This document shows, in pieces, positions 52,172 through 60,239 of a stretch of DNA of 64,000 bases; position 1 is the stretch's first letter; every line of letters begins with the position of its first letter. Both the position numbers and the translations under genes were made by a program. The stretch comes from Pseudomonas sp. GD04091 (GTDB lineage: Bacteria; Pseudomonadota; Gammaproteobacteria; Pseudomonadales; Pseudomonadaceae), in the NCBI RefSeq assembly GCF_029836165.1, contig NZ_JAOEBG010000014.1:1-64000 (forward strand), written 5' to 3'. Under the pieces are notes generated by a model. That model was given only the letters and a program-made list of their open reading frames with translations, was not told the DNA's origin and searched no databases.

Positions 52172-52498
52172 ATGAAAAACAAACTGATCCTCACTCTCGC
52201 CCTCTCGGTACTGGCTACCGGCGCTTTCGCCGAAGACGGCTTCGACCGCACCAACGCCCACACCTTCGCAGCCGTAGAGCGCCAATCGGCCAACTACGCG
52301 GAAGATGGTTTTGATCGCACCGGCGCCCAACGCTTCGCCGAAGACGGATTCGATCGCACCGGCGGCCAGCGGTTCGCCGAAGATGGCTTCGACCGCACCG
52401 GTGCCCAGCGCTTCGCCGAAGATGGTTTCGATCGCACCGGCGCCCAGCGCTTCGCCGAAGACGGTTTCGATCGCACCAACGGCCACCGCATCGGCTGA
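52172..52498 (+). CDS. Exported tandem-repeat protein with EDGFDRT units
   Basis: A 108-residue protein. Residues 1-20 (MKNKLILTLALSVLATGAFA) are a clear signal peptide. The mature chain is six EDGFDRT-headed units at residues 21, 44, 57, 70, 83 and 96; the last five are exact 13-residue steps (EDGFDRTGAQRFA). Units differ at the DNA level mostly at synonymous third positions, so the peptide is under selection. Each unit ends F-A before EDG, echoing the signal-peptidase site AFA-EDG. The gene has a GGAG ribosome site and its own terminator. I know similar Pseudomonas repeat proteins only as unassigned or loosely named. No function is assigned. Confidence 0.8.
   Translation: MKNKLILTLALSVLATGAFAEDGFDRTNAHTFAAVERQSANYAEDGFDRTGAQRFAEDGFDRTGGQRFAEDGFDRTGAQRFAEDGFDRTGAQRFAEDGFDRTNGHRIG
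52301..52495 (+). repeat. Five tandem 39-bp coding repeats
   Basis: Five 39-bp units in frame encode the EDGFDRTGAQRFA blocks (starts at 52301, 52340, 52379, 52418 and 52457). Differences between units are mainly third-position changes (GAAGATGGT, GAAGACGGA, GAAGATGGC). The last unit diverges to TNGHRIG. Confidence 0.9.
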
Positions 52499-52516
52499 TC
52501 ACCGATGCGCGCAACC

Positions 52517-52540
52517 AGCCCGGCCTCGGCCGGGCTTGAT
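52517..52540 (+). terminator. Hairpin terminator after the repeat gene
   Basis: AGCCCGGCC-TC-GGCCGGGCTT followed by GATCATTT, 18 nt past the stop. The T-tract is weak but the stem is strong. Confidence 0.65.
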
Positions 52541-52616
52541 CATTTGCAGCCGGGCAAAGCCTTGGCACACTAGGCGCCTCGTTCCCAACCAGGAAGGGCC
52601 TCGCGGCCTTGCGCAG

Positions 52617-53222
52617 ATGTACTACTACGAACCCGCCAAAGGCCACGGCCTGCCCCATGACCCGTTCAACGCCATCGTCGGCCCGCGCCCCATCGGCTGG
52701 ATCTCCAGCCACGACCTTGAAGGCCGCCTGAACCTGGCGCCCTACAGCTTCTTCAACGCCTTCAACTACATTCCGCCGATCGTCGGCTTCTGCAGCGTCG
52801 GGCGCAAAGACAGCCTGAACAATATCGAACAGACCGGTGAATTCGTCTGGAACCTGGCTACCCGCCCCTTGGCGGAACAGATGAACCAGAGCTGCGCCGC
52901 CGTGGCGGCGGATGTCGATGAGTTCGTGCTGAGCGGCCTCACCCCCACCGCCTCGAACGTGGTGAAGGTGCCGCGGGTAGGCGAAAGCCCGGTGAGCTTC
53001 GAGTGCAAGGTGAGCCAGATCGTCCAGCTCAAGCGCGCCGACCAGGCGCTGGTTCCCAGCTGGCTGATCCTGGGCGAGGTGGTGGCAGTGCACATTGCCG
53101 AACACCTGCTCAAGGATGGCCTCTATGACACTGCGGCCGCCGAGCCGATCTTGCGTGGCGGCGGCCCGGCCGCCTACTTCGCCCTGGGCGAACTGTTCAA
53201 GATGGCCCGCCCGCAGGCCTGA
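52617..53222 (+). CDS. Flavin reductase-like (FMN-binding split barrel) protein
   Basis: A 201-residue protein starting MYYYEPAKGHGLPHDPFNAI. It contains the split-barrel pattern VGPRPIGWISSHDLEGRLNL, APYSFFNAFNYIPPIVGFCS, EFVWNLATRPLAEQMNQSCA and FECKVSQIVQLK of the DUF-type flavin reductase family that binds FMN. These proteins reduce flavin or hold FMN for an unknown reaction. The ATG at 52617 is chosen because the family start matches; the ribosome site is poor and a TTG three codons upstream is possible. It is convergent with a small gene of unknown function. Confidence 0.85.
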   Translation: MYYYEPAKGHGLPHDPFNAIVGPRPIGWISSHDLEGRLNLAPYSFFNAFNYIPPIVGFCSVGRKDSLNNIEQTGEFVWNLATRPLAEQMNQSCAAVAADVDEFVLSGLTPTASNVVKVPRVGESPVSFECKVSQIVQLKRADQALVPSWLILGEVVAVHIAEHLLKDGLYDTAAAEPILRGGGPAAYFALGELFKMARPQA

Positions 53223-53456
53223 TCAGAAGACCAGCTCGCCTTCCTCGCCCACGCCCTGCAGGCGTTCGAGCTCGGCGCAGGCGGCCTCGTCGGCCGCGAT
53301 CGCCGACTTGAACACCTGCCCGTCGAGCACCTTGTGAAATCGCGGCGCGCCGCCCATGCCCAGGGCCTTCACGGCGATCGCCGCGCTGTAGCCGCCGCCT
53401 TCCACCGGGACCATCGCCGAAACCGCTTCGAAGTGGGGGAACTCTCTACGTGCCAT
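53223..53456 (-). CDS. Small conserved-looking protein of unknown function
   Basis: A 77-residue acidic protein starting MARREFPHFEAVSAMVPVEG. It has an alternating strand pattern (GGYSAAIAVKALGMGGAPRF) and an acidic helical C-terminus (AADEAACAELERLQGVGEEG). No signal peptide or membrane segment is seen. It abuts the flavin reductase gene tail to tail and lies 42 nt after the ABM gene on the same strand, so it may be co-transcribed with it. I do not recognise the family. Confidence 0.65.
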   Translation of the reverse strand: MARREFPHFEAVSAMVPVEGGGYSAAIAVKALGMGGAPRFHKVLDGQVFKSAIAADEAACAELERLQGVGEEGELVF

Positions 53457-53498
53457 GCTGCACTCCGCCTGTGTGATCGAGGGGCGGCATTCTACACG

Positions 53499-53792
53499 CT
53501 AGGCGAAGGTATGCAGGTCCAGGCTGCTGACCACCTGTTCCTGCACCAGTTCGCCGAACACCGCCAGCGTGGGCGAGGCAAAGTAGCCGCTCATCGCCTG
53601 CTGGTCGCGCCAGCTGCCACTGAGCAGCCACAGGTCGGTATCGACCTGCGAGCGCTGCACGCTGAAACTCAGGCAGCCCGGCGTTTGCAGCGACGGCTCG
53701 AGCAGGTCGCGCAGGCGCACGCCGAGTTCCGCGGAACGACCGTTGCTGGCGCGGATGAAAGCCAGGTGTGTGACCGGTTGCTGCTGGGTCAT
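53499..53792 (-). CDS. Antibiotic-biosynthesis-monooxygenase (ABM) domain protein
   Basis: A 97-residue protein of the dimeric alpha/beta ABM fold: THLAFIRASNGRSAELGVRL, EPSLQTPGCLSFSVQRSQVD and LWLLSGSWRDQQAMSGYFAS match the family. ABM proteins act as cofactor-free monooxygenases or as small quinone/aldehyde-handling enzymes. It is divergent from an AraC-type regulator, and the gap holds a perfect 38-nt palindrome, so the AraC protein probably controls it. Confidence 0.8.
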   Translation of the reverse strand: MTQQQPVTHLAFIRASNGRSAELGVRLRDLLEPSLQTPGCLSFSVQRSQVDTDLWLLSGSWRDQQAMSGYFASPTLAVFGELVQEQVVSSLDLHTFA

Positions 53793-53884
53793 GAACGATC
53801 TCCTTGAAGCGCTACGGACGGGAAAACCAGGCTGCCAAGGTTAGGGGCTCGCCCACGCGCGACGTTAGGCCATTACTGCCGACC

Positions 53885-53922
53885 GATTGCCTGATCCTGC
53901 CGTGCGGCAGGATCAGGCAATC
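53885..53922. promoter_or_regulatory. Perfect 38-nt palindrome between ABM and AraC genes
   Basis: An 18-nt arm (GATTGCCTGATCCTGCCG, 53885-53902), a TG loop, and the exact inverse (53905-53922) make a perfect dyad in the divergent gap. It can be a regulator binding site for both genes, or form a stem strong enough to act in RNA. The arms may also be two separate AraC-type half sites (CAGGATCAGGCAAT). Confidence 0.7.
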
Positions 53923-53994
53923 GATCTGCAGCTTTCGACTAGCGCCGGTCATTGCCCAAACCTATGCTGCCCCGGTCAGCAGAGGAAACCCGCC

Positions 53995-54915
53995 ATGACG
54001 CCATCCATCCCCCTCGACCCGATCCTGGAACAGCAACGCCAGGAGCTGGCCGGCCTGATCCAACGCCATGGCCATGGCCCATACGGGCCGGTGTCGGCCA
54101 TCGACGACCTGTACCTGACCCGCTACGAGGAAGATGTGCGCGGCATTCCCGCACTGGCGCAACCGGCCTTGTGCATCCTCGCCCAGGGCAGCAAGACGCT
54201 GTTCCTCGGCGACGAACGGTATACCTACGACCCGCTGCACTACATGGTGGTCTCGGTAACCTTGCCCATTACCGGCGCCCTGCTCGAAGCCAGCCCCGAG
54301 AACCCGTGCCTGGGTGTACGCCTGGACATCGACCCGGCGCAGATCAGTCAGCTGATCGCCGAAAGCGGGCCGATGCTGGTGCCCAGCCAGTCCGCCGGCC
54401 GTGGGCTGTTCGTGGAAAGGAGCGATGCGCAGTTGCTCGATACCCTGTTGCGCCTGTTGCGCCTGCTCGATACGCCCCGCGACATCGCCGTGCTCGCCCC
54501 GCTGGTGCGGCGCGAACTGATGTATCGCGTGCTGCGCAGCCCGCAAGGCTGGCGCCTGTACGAGATCGCCCTGTCCAACAGCCAGACCCACCGGGTCTGC
54601 CAGGCCATCGCCTGGCTCAACAAGCATTATCAGGAACCGTTGCGGATCGAGGACCTGGCGCGCGAGGTCAACCTCAGTACGTCGACCCTGCATCACCGTT
54701 TCAAGGCGGTGACCTCCATGAGCCCGTTGCAGTACCAGAAGCAACTGCGCCTGCAGGAAGCCCGGCGATTGATGCTCAACGACGGGTTGGAGGCAGCGGT
54801 GGCGGGGTATCGGGTGGGTTATGAAAGCCCATCGCAATTCAGCCGCGAATACAGCCGGTTGTACGGCGCGCCACCGATACGCGACGTGGCACGCCTACGT
54901 GCGAGCGCCAGCTGA
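53995..54915 (+). CDS. AraC-family regulator with AraC_N domain
   Basis: A 306-residue regulator starting MTPSIPLDPILEQQRQELAG. Residues about 10-190 are the AraC_N (PF06719-type) sensor region (LTRYEEDVRGIPALAQPALC, ILAQGSKTLFLGDERYTYDP, HYMVVSVTLPITG). The two-helix-turn-helix AraC DNA-binding domain is at about 200-300 (LRIEDLAREVNLSTSTLHHR, AAVAGYRVGYESPSQFSREY). The start at 53995 is preferred to an earlier in-frame codon because AGAGGAAAC precedes it and the palindrome lies in the extension. The ligand is unknown. Confidence 0.9.
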   Translation: MTPSIPLDPILEQQRQELAGLIQRHGHGPYGPVSAIDDLYLTRYEEDVRGIPALAQPALCILAQGSKTLFLGDERYTYDPLHYMVVSVTLPITGALLEASPENPCLGVRLDIDPAQISQLIAESGPMLVPSQSAGRGLFVERSDAQLLDTLLRLLRLLDTPRDIAVLAPLVRRELMYRVLRSPQGWRLYEIALSNSQTHRVCQAIAWLNKHYQEPLRIEDLAREVNLSTSTLHHRFKAVTSMSPLQYQKQLRLQEARRLMLNDGLEAAVAGYRVGYESPSQFSREYSRLYGAPPIRDVARLRASAS

Positions 54916-54962
54916 ACAACCCGCGGTGCCCGCGAACCGAGGGCATAGCCCTCGCGCGCACT

Positions 54963-56600
54963 TCAGCCTTGCACCGCCTGCTGCCACTGCCCTTGATCCA
55001 CCTGGATCAAGGTCGGCCCCTTGCGCTCCACCGCCCGTGCCAGCGCCGCCTGCAATTGGACGAGATCGCCGACGTCCTCGGCGTCGGCCCCCAGCGCCCG
55101 CGCCACGCCGATGAAGTCCGGGGTATGGATATCCACGCCCACCGGCTCGATGGCCCGGTTGACCATGTACTTCTTGATTTCCTCGTACCCCTGGTTGTTC
55201 CACAGCAGCACGATCAGCGGCACCTGGGCTTCCACCGCGCTGGCCAGCTCCGGCAAGGTGAACTGCAGGCCGCCATCGCCGATCAGGCACACCGCCGGCG
55301 CGCGCTGCGCAGGTACTTCGGCGCTGCCCAGCCAGGCGCCCATCGCCGCCGGCAAGGCGTAGCCCAGCGTGCCGTAACCGGTTGAGGCGTTGAACCAACG
55401 ACGCGGCTGGGCCATGTCCAGGGTCAGGTTGCCGGTGTACACCGGCTGGGTCGAGTCGCCCACCAGGATGGCGTTGGGCAATGTTTCCAGAATGCCGGTC
55501 AGCAGACGCGTCTGGCTCAAGGTCGGCTGATCCCAGGTGGCGGCGTTGTCCACGCGCAAGCGCGCGGCGCGGGCAGCCCCCCAGCTGGCGTCGCGCCGTG
55601 GTTGCGGCTGCAGTTGCAGCGCCACCAGCAACGCTTCGCTCGCCTGCTCCGCATCGGCGACCAGCGCCAGTTCCGGCAGGTAATTGCGCACGGTCTGGTC
55701 CGGGTCGATGTCGATCCGCAGCAGGCTCCCGGGGATCTCGAAACCACCTTTGAACGTCACGTCATAGTCGGTCTCGGCCAGCTCTGTGCCGACGGCCAGC
55801 ACTACATCGGCCTCGGCCACCAAGGCACGGGTGGCCGGCAGGGTCTGGGTCGAACCGATCTGCAGGGGATGGCGCGCAGGCAACAGGCCTTTGGCGTTGA
55901 TGGTCAGCGCCACCGGCGCCTGCAGGTGCTCGGCCAGGCGGGTGAGCGCATCGCCAGCCCCCAGGGCGCCGCCACCCGCAAGGATGAGCGGCCGTCGGGC
56001 CTTGGCCAGGCGCGTGGCCATCTGCTGCACCGCCAACGGCGCGGCACCGGCGCGGGCGGTGCGGACCGGGCGCGCCGGTAACAGGTGATCGGCCGGCTCG
56101 ACCAGCACATCCAGTGGAATCTCGATATGCACCGGGCGCGGCCGGGCACCGTCGAACACGGCAAAGGCACGGGCCAGGACCTGGGGCAGGTCGTCTGCGC
56201 TCATCAGTGTCTGCGAGAATGCCGCCACGCCAGCGACCAGGCCGGACTGGTTGGGCAGCTCGTGCAGCTTGCCACGCCCGCCGCCGAGCTGGTCGCGGGA
56301 CTGCACGCTGGAGATGACCAGCATGGGGATCGAGTCGGCATAGGCCTGGCCCATGGCGGTGGTGATGTTGGTCATGCCCGGGCCGGTGATGATGAAGCAC
56401 ACCCCTGGCTTGCCACGCGTGCGTGAGTAGCCGTCGGCCATGAAACCGGCGCCCTGTTCATGGCGCGGAGTGACATGGCGGATCGAGGACGCCGCCAGGC
56501 CACGGTAGAGTTCCACGGTATGCACGCCAGGAATGCCAAAGACATGGTCAACGCCATAGCCTTCGAGGAGTTTTACCAGCACTTCGCCACAGGTTGCCAT
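54963..56600 (-). CDS. aruI: Thiamine-diphosphate 2-ketoacid decarboxylase, AruI-like
   Basis: A 545-residue thiamine-diphosphate enzyme. The activating Glu48 lies in PRHEQGAGFMADGYSRTRGK. The Pyr domain continues with GPGMTNITTAMGQAYADSIP. The central domain is at about 190-330, and the PP domain has GDGGLQFTLPELASAVEAQV followed by LLWNNQGYEEI (the GDG...NN motif, about 438-465). By overall pattern and recalled gene order it matches 5-guanidino-2-oxopentanoate decarboxylase (AruI) of the arginine transaminase pathway. Benzoylformate decarboxylase-like activity is an alternative. It is divergent from a LysR gene with a shared operator. Confidence 0.78.
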   Translation of the reverse strand: MATCGEVLVKLLEGYGVDHVFGIPGVHTVELYRGLAASSIRHVTPRHEQGAGFMADGYSRTRGKPGVCFIITGPGMTNITTAMGQAYADSIPMLVISSVQSRDQLGGGRGKLHELPNQSGLVAGVAAFSQTLMSADDLPQVLARAFAVFDGARPRPVHIEIPLDVLVEPADHLLPARPVRTARAGAAPLAVQQMATRLAKARRPLILAGGGALGAGDALTRLAEHLQAPVALTINAKGLLPARHPLQIGSTQTLPATRALVAEADVVLAVGTELAETDYDVTFKGGFEIPGSLLRIDIDPDQTVRNYLPELALVADAEQASEALLVALQLQPQPRRDASWGAARAARLRVDNAATWDQPTLSQTRLLTGILETLPNAILVGDSTQPVYTGNLTLDMAQPRRWFNASTGYGTLGYALPAAMGAWLGSAEVPAQRAPAVCLIGDGGLQFTLPELASAVEAQVPLIVLLWNNQGYEEIKKYMVNRAIEPVGVDIHTPDFIGVARALGADAEDVGDLVQLQAALARAVERKGPTLIQVDQGQWQQAVQG

Positions 56601-56682
56601 CGTCGAATACCCGATTCTTGTTGAGATCGGTGTTCATGGAAGCAAGTGGTGGCTACCGCCACAATGCAAAAAAACACATACT

Positions 56683-56705
56683 AGCCATGACTTGACCTCA
56701 TGGCT
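56683..56705. promoter_or_regulatory. Operator dyad for the LysR regulator of the AruI-like gene
   Basis: AGCCATGA (56683-56690), 7-nt spacer, TCATGGCT (56698-56705) is a perfect 8-bp inverted repeat 9 nt before the LysR start codon. It overlaps the divergent promoter region and fits a LysR-type T-N11-A site (T in ATGACTT, A in TCA). Confidence 0.65.
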
Positions 56706-56713
56706 CACCTGTG

Positions 56714-57580
56714 ATGAAACGCCTACCGCCCCTCCCCGCCTTGCATACCTTCCTGGTGACCGCCCAGCACTGCAACTTCACCCGCGCGGCGCAGCAGTTG
56801 CATATCACTCAGGGTGCGGTCAGCCGACAGATCGCCGGGTTGGAAGAGCACCTGGGTTACCCGCTGTTCCAGCGCCAGGCACGCGGCCTGGCCCTGACGC
56901 GCGAAGGCCAGGATTGGCTGCCCAGGGTGCAGCAGCTCTTCGCCCTGCTCGAGCAAGGCGTACGCGAGGTCGGCGGGCGCAGTTCGACACTGCAACTCAA
57001 GGCCCCCACTTGCGTGATGCGTTGGCTGCTGCCACGCCTGATGGAGTGGCAAGCCCTGCGCCCTGACGTACCGGTGGAGCTGACCACCACCGTGCAGCAT
57101 GGCGTGGATTTTCGCCGGGAGGGCTTCGATGCGGCGGTGGTCTATGGCGCCGAACCCAACCAGGGACTGCAGGTGTGCAAGCTGTTCGACGAGCAACTGA
57201 CGCCAGTCTGTGCGCCATCCCTGTCGGACGGTCCATTGCAATTGCAGGACCTGACCCGGCACATGCTGCTGCATCCATCGCGGGACGAGCATGACTGGCG
57301 GCTGTGGTTGCAGGCGGCCGGAGCCGGATTCGAGCCGCAGGGGCCGAAGCAGCATTTCGAGACGCTGGACATGGCGATGGCGATGGCGGCGCAGGGGACT
57401 GGGGTTGCCATCGGCGATTTTTCACTGATCGGCGATGATCTGCGCGCCGGGCGGTTATGCATGCCGTTCGAGCTGAAGGTGACAACCGGGAAAGGGTATT
57501 ACCTGGTGACCCCATCGAAGACCCTGCCCGCAGGGCTGGCCGAGCTGATGGAGTGGCTGTGCGAGCGTGCTGCTCGATAA
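56714..57580 (+). CDS. LysR-family regulator (GcvA-like)
   Basis: A 288-residue regulator. The N-terminal helix-turn-helix (LPALHTFLVTAQHCNFTRAA, QQLHITQGAVSRQIAGLEEH) is followed by a LysR substrate-binding domain with the GcvA-type EPQ...LQVCKLFDEQLTPVCAP pattern. The ATG at 56714 is used; a GTG one codon earlier is also open. It is divergent from the AruI-like gene and shares the dyad at 56683-56705. Control of the decarboxylase is inferred. Confidence 0.88.
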   Translation: MKRLPPLPALHTFLVTAQHCNFTRAAQQLHITQGAVSRQIAGLEEHLGYPLFQRQARGLALTREGQDWLPRVQQLFALLEQGVREVGGRSSTLQLKAPTCVMRWLLPRLMEWQALRPDVPVELTTTVQHGVDFRREGFDAAVVYGAEPNQGLQVCKLFDEQLTPVCAPSLSDGPLQLQDLTRHMLLHPSRDEHDWRLWLQAAGAGFEPQGPKQHFETLDMAMAMAAQGTGVAIGDFSLIGDDLRAGRLCMPFELKVTTGKGYYLVTPSKTLPAGLAELMEWLCERAAR

Positions 57581-57636
57581 TCAGGCAGCCCCGCTCCCAC
57601 AGCAGGCTCGCCGCTGTCACCAGCGATGAAGACGGC

Positions 57637-58251
57637 TCAGTATCCGACCGTGAACCGGGCCCGGGAGTGCGCCGGTTTCTCCAGCTCATCGATCATCGCG
57701 ATCGCATAGTCGGCGAAGGTGATCCAGCTCTTGCCATCGGCGCCGATCAGCAGGTGATCCTTGCCCAGCGTGTAACGCCCGCTGCGCTCACCTTCGACGA
57801 ACTCCGCCGACGGCGACAGGAAGGTCCAGTCCAGCGACGGTTCCTGACGCAGCACATCGAGGAAGCGCACCCCGGCGCTGGCCTCGGCCTTGTAGGCTTC
57901 GGGGAAGTCCGGACTGTCGATCACCCGGTGCCCGGAGGGCAGCAGCAGACTGCCGGCACCGCCGACCACCAGCAGGCGCTTGACGCCGGCACGCTTGACC
58001 GGCTCGATGATCGCGTGGGGTTCGAGAGTGGAGAAATGCGCCGCGCTCAGGACGGCGTCGCAGCCTGTGACCGCCGCCTGCAAGGCGGCGCTGTCCTTGG
58101 CATCCAGCGCCTTGACCGTCACACCTTCACGGCCTTGCAGCGCGCCTGGGTCGCGAGCGATGGCCACCACACTGTGGCCACGACGCAGCGCCTCCTCCAG
58201 CAACTGACTGCCAGCGCGCCCGGTGGCGCCGATGATTGCGATCTTGCTCAT
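57637..58251 (-). CDS. NAD(P)-binding (NmrA/atypical SDR) oxidoreductase
   Basis: A 204-residue single-domain Rossmann protein: MSKIAIIGATGRAGSQLLEE shows the GATGRAG nucleotide motif. VVAIARDPGAL, AVLSAAHF and LLVVGGAGSLLLPSG follow. It lacks the classical YxxxK pair, as is usual for this NAD(P)H-quinone-type or putative reductase family. GGAG 8 nt upstream fixes the start at 58251. It is 28 nt downstream of the MBL gene on the same strand, so the pair is probably one operon under the divergent LysR. Confidence 0.85.
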   Translation of the reverse strand: MSKIAIIGATGRAGSQLLEEALRRGHSVVAIARDPGALQGREGVTVKALDAKDSAALQAAVTGCDAVLSAAHFSTLEPHAIIEPVKRAGVKRLLVVGGAGSLLLPSGHRVIDSPDFPEAYKAEASAGVRFLDVLRQEPSLDWTFLSPSAEFVEGERSGRYTLGKDHLLIGADGKSWITFADYAIAMIDELEKPAHSRARFTVGY

Positions 58252-58279
58252 GGAAAACACTCCAGTTGGTTGAAAGGGG

Positions 58280-59155
58280 TTACCACTTCATCTCGCCTTT
58301 GGCGACCTTGGCGCCCAGTTCCAGGGAGCTCTCGTCGGCAAGGTTCGGGTAGCGCTGCTTCATCGCCGCGATCAGCGCGGCGGCGTTGGCAGCCTTGGCG
58401 GCCTCGGCGTCGAAGTCACGAATGTAGCCGGCGGTGAAGCGCACCGCCGCCAGCGAACGGCTGCTGTCGCCCAGGTAGTGACCCGGGATCACGGTACGCG
58501 GCGCGAGCTTTTCGATGTGCGCCAGGGTGCTCAGCCAGTCGGCATGGGATTGCGCAGTCTGGGTGTCGGCCATCCACACATGGATATGTTCGGACACCAC
58601 CACGCCACCGACCACGGCCTTGATCGAAGGGATCCAGACGAAGCTGCGATCCGGCTGCGGCCCGTCGAGGCCGACCACCTCCAGCGCGTTGCCTTCCAGC
58701 TCCAGGCGATTGCCCTCGAGGACCTCCGGCACCACCAGCTTCGCCGGTTTGTCGGCGCCCATCTGCGGGCCCCAGTAGGCAAGCTTGGCGTCCATGGTCT
58801 TGCGGATATGCTCGACGGTCGCGGCCGAGGCCACCACCCGCGCCTTGGGGAACGCCTGAACGAGCGTGTCCAGGCCGAAGTAGTAGTCCGGGTCGCCGTG
58901 GCTGACATAGATGGTGGTCAGCTGTTTGCCACTCTTGCGCAGGCGTTCGACCACCTGTTGGGCCTGGGCCTTGCCGAACTGGGCGTCGACCAGGATGGCA
59001 TCGTGCTCGCCACTGACGATCACCGAGCTGACCGGGAAGATGGCGTCATGGCCGGGGTTGTAGACATCGAGCTTGAGCGGTTCGGCGGCCATGGCCGGGC
59101 CGGCCAGGGTCAAGCAGGCCAGGAGCAGGCCACGCAGAGGGGTGAAGAGCGACAT
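58280..59155 (-). CDS. Exported metallo-beta-lactamase-fold protein with degenerate metal motif
   Basis: A 291-residue protein with a signal peptide (MSLFTPLRGLLLACLTLAGP, cleaved near AMA). It shows the MBL fold (AILVDAQFGKAQAQQVVERL, VIPGHYLGDSSRSL), but the metal site HxHxDH reads His86-Gly-Asp88-Pro-Asp90-Tyr91 (SHGDPDYYFGLD), so two of the usual histidines are missing. The same motif occurs in a subgroup of vmh-type MBL proteins as I recall. It heads the MBL-reductase operon and is divergent from a LysR gene. Substrate unknown. Confidence 0.82.
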   Translation of the reverse strand: MSLFTPLRGLLLACLTLAGPAMAAEPLKLDVYNPGHDAIFPVSSVIVSGEHDAILVDAQFGKAQAQQVVERLRKSGKQLTTIYVSHGDPDYYFGLDTLVQAFPKARVVASAATVEHIRKTMDAKLAYWGPQMGADKPAKLVVPEVLEGNRLELEGNALEVVGLDGPQPDRSFVWIPSIKAVVGGVVVSEHIHVWMADTQTAQSHADWLSTLAHIEKLAPRTVIPGHYLGDSSRSLAAVRFTAGYIRDFDAEAAKAANAAALIAAMKQRYPNLADESSLELGAKVAKGEMKW

Positions 59156-59258
59156 GGGGCATTCCTGTGTACGGGACGATGGAAACAAGCTTAGTTGCCC
59201 GATCCAATACAAAAAATGCGATGCTGCAACATAGTTTGTTTCTGAAATCGGGCAGATC

Positions 59259-60170
59259 ATGGACCGTCTCAACGCCATGCGCGTCTTTGTCACCGTCGTC
59301 GACCTGGGTAGCCAATCGGCCGCGGCGGATCATCTGGAACTTTCGAGGCCGGTCGTCTCGCGCTACCTGGCCGAGCTGGAGGACTGGGTCGGCGCACGGC
59401 TGATGCAGCGCACCACGCGCAAGCTCAGCCTGACTGCCGCCGGGCAGGAAACCCTGCCACGCTGCCGCCAGTTGCTGGAACTGGCCGGCGACCTGCAGAA
59501 CGCCGTGCGTCAGCCGGACGACGCACCGCGCGGCGAGCTGCGCATCAGTGTCAGCACGTCGTTTGGCCAGGCCCAGCTGGTGGATGCCTTGGCCGCCTAC
59601 GTCAAACGCTATCCCGGCGTGAAGGTGGAGCTGCAGATGCTCGACCGCACCGTCAACCTGGTGGACGAACGCATCGACCTGGCAATCCGCACCAGCAACG
59701 ATGTCGACCCCAACCTGATCGCCCGGCGCCTGAGCGTGTGCCGTTCGGTGATCTGCGCCAGCCCCGCCTACCTGCGCGAGCACGGCACGCCGCGGCAGGT
59801 GGAAGAGCTGAGCCGACACAATTGCCTGACCCATGCCTATTTCGGCCACAGCCTGTGGCATTTCGAGGTGGATGGGCAGAACGTCGCCGTACCGGTGCAG
59901 GGCAACCTCAGCGCCAACGAAGCCATGACCTTGCAGAAGGCCGCGCTGGCCAACGCCGGAATCGCCATGCTGCCCACCTATCAGGCGGCAGCCGCGCTGC
60001 GCAGTGGCGAGCTGGTGCGCCTGCTGCCAGAGGCCAGGCCCAGGGAGCTGACGCTCAATGCCGTGTACACCTCACGCAAGCACATGCCAGCGACCCTGCG
60101 CAGCATGCTGGACTTTCTCGCGCAGCGATTCAGGGACGAGCCGGAGTGGGATCAAGGACTGGGTCTGTAA
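59259..60170 (+). CDS. LysR-family regulator
   Basis: A 303-residue LysR protein: N-terminal HTH MDRLNAMRVFVTVVDLGSQS and LSRPVVSRYLAELEDWVGAR, then a DNA-binding linker and a C-terminal effector domain (LRISVSTSFGQAQLVDALAA, DLAIRTSNDVDPNLIARRLS). The type resembles CrgA/DsdC-like regulators that work with divergent partners. It is divergent from the MBL-reductase operon with a 103-nt gap and probably controls it. Confidence 0.9.
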   Translation: MDRLNAMRVFVTVVDLGSQSAAADHLELSRPVVSRYLAELEDWVGARLMQRTTRKLSLTAAGQETLPRCRQLLELAGDLQNAVRQPDDAPRGELRISVSTSFGQAQLVDALAAYVKRYPGVKVELQMLDRTVNLVDERIDLAIRTSNDVDPNLIARRLSVCRSVICASPAYLREHGTPRQVEELSRHNCLTHAYFGHSLWHFEVDGQNVAVPVQGNLSANEAMTLQKAALANAGIAMLPTYQAAAALRSGELVRLLPEARPRELTLNAVYTSRKHMPATLRSMLDFLAQRFRDEPEWDQGLGL

Positions 60171-60239
60171 CTCGTGCAGATCAGCCAGGCAGGCCTATGC
60201 TTGAGGTATCACCTGTTGCATCAGCAGGAGGTCCGCACC

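Noticed and set aside
52301..52495. Regular 39-bp repeats resembling a CRISPR array
   Set aside because: Repeats are contiguous with no unique spacers and encode an in-frame peptide; no cas genes nearby.
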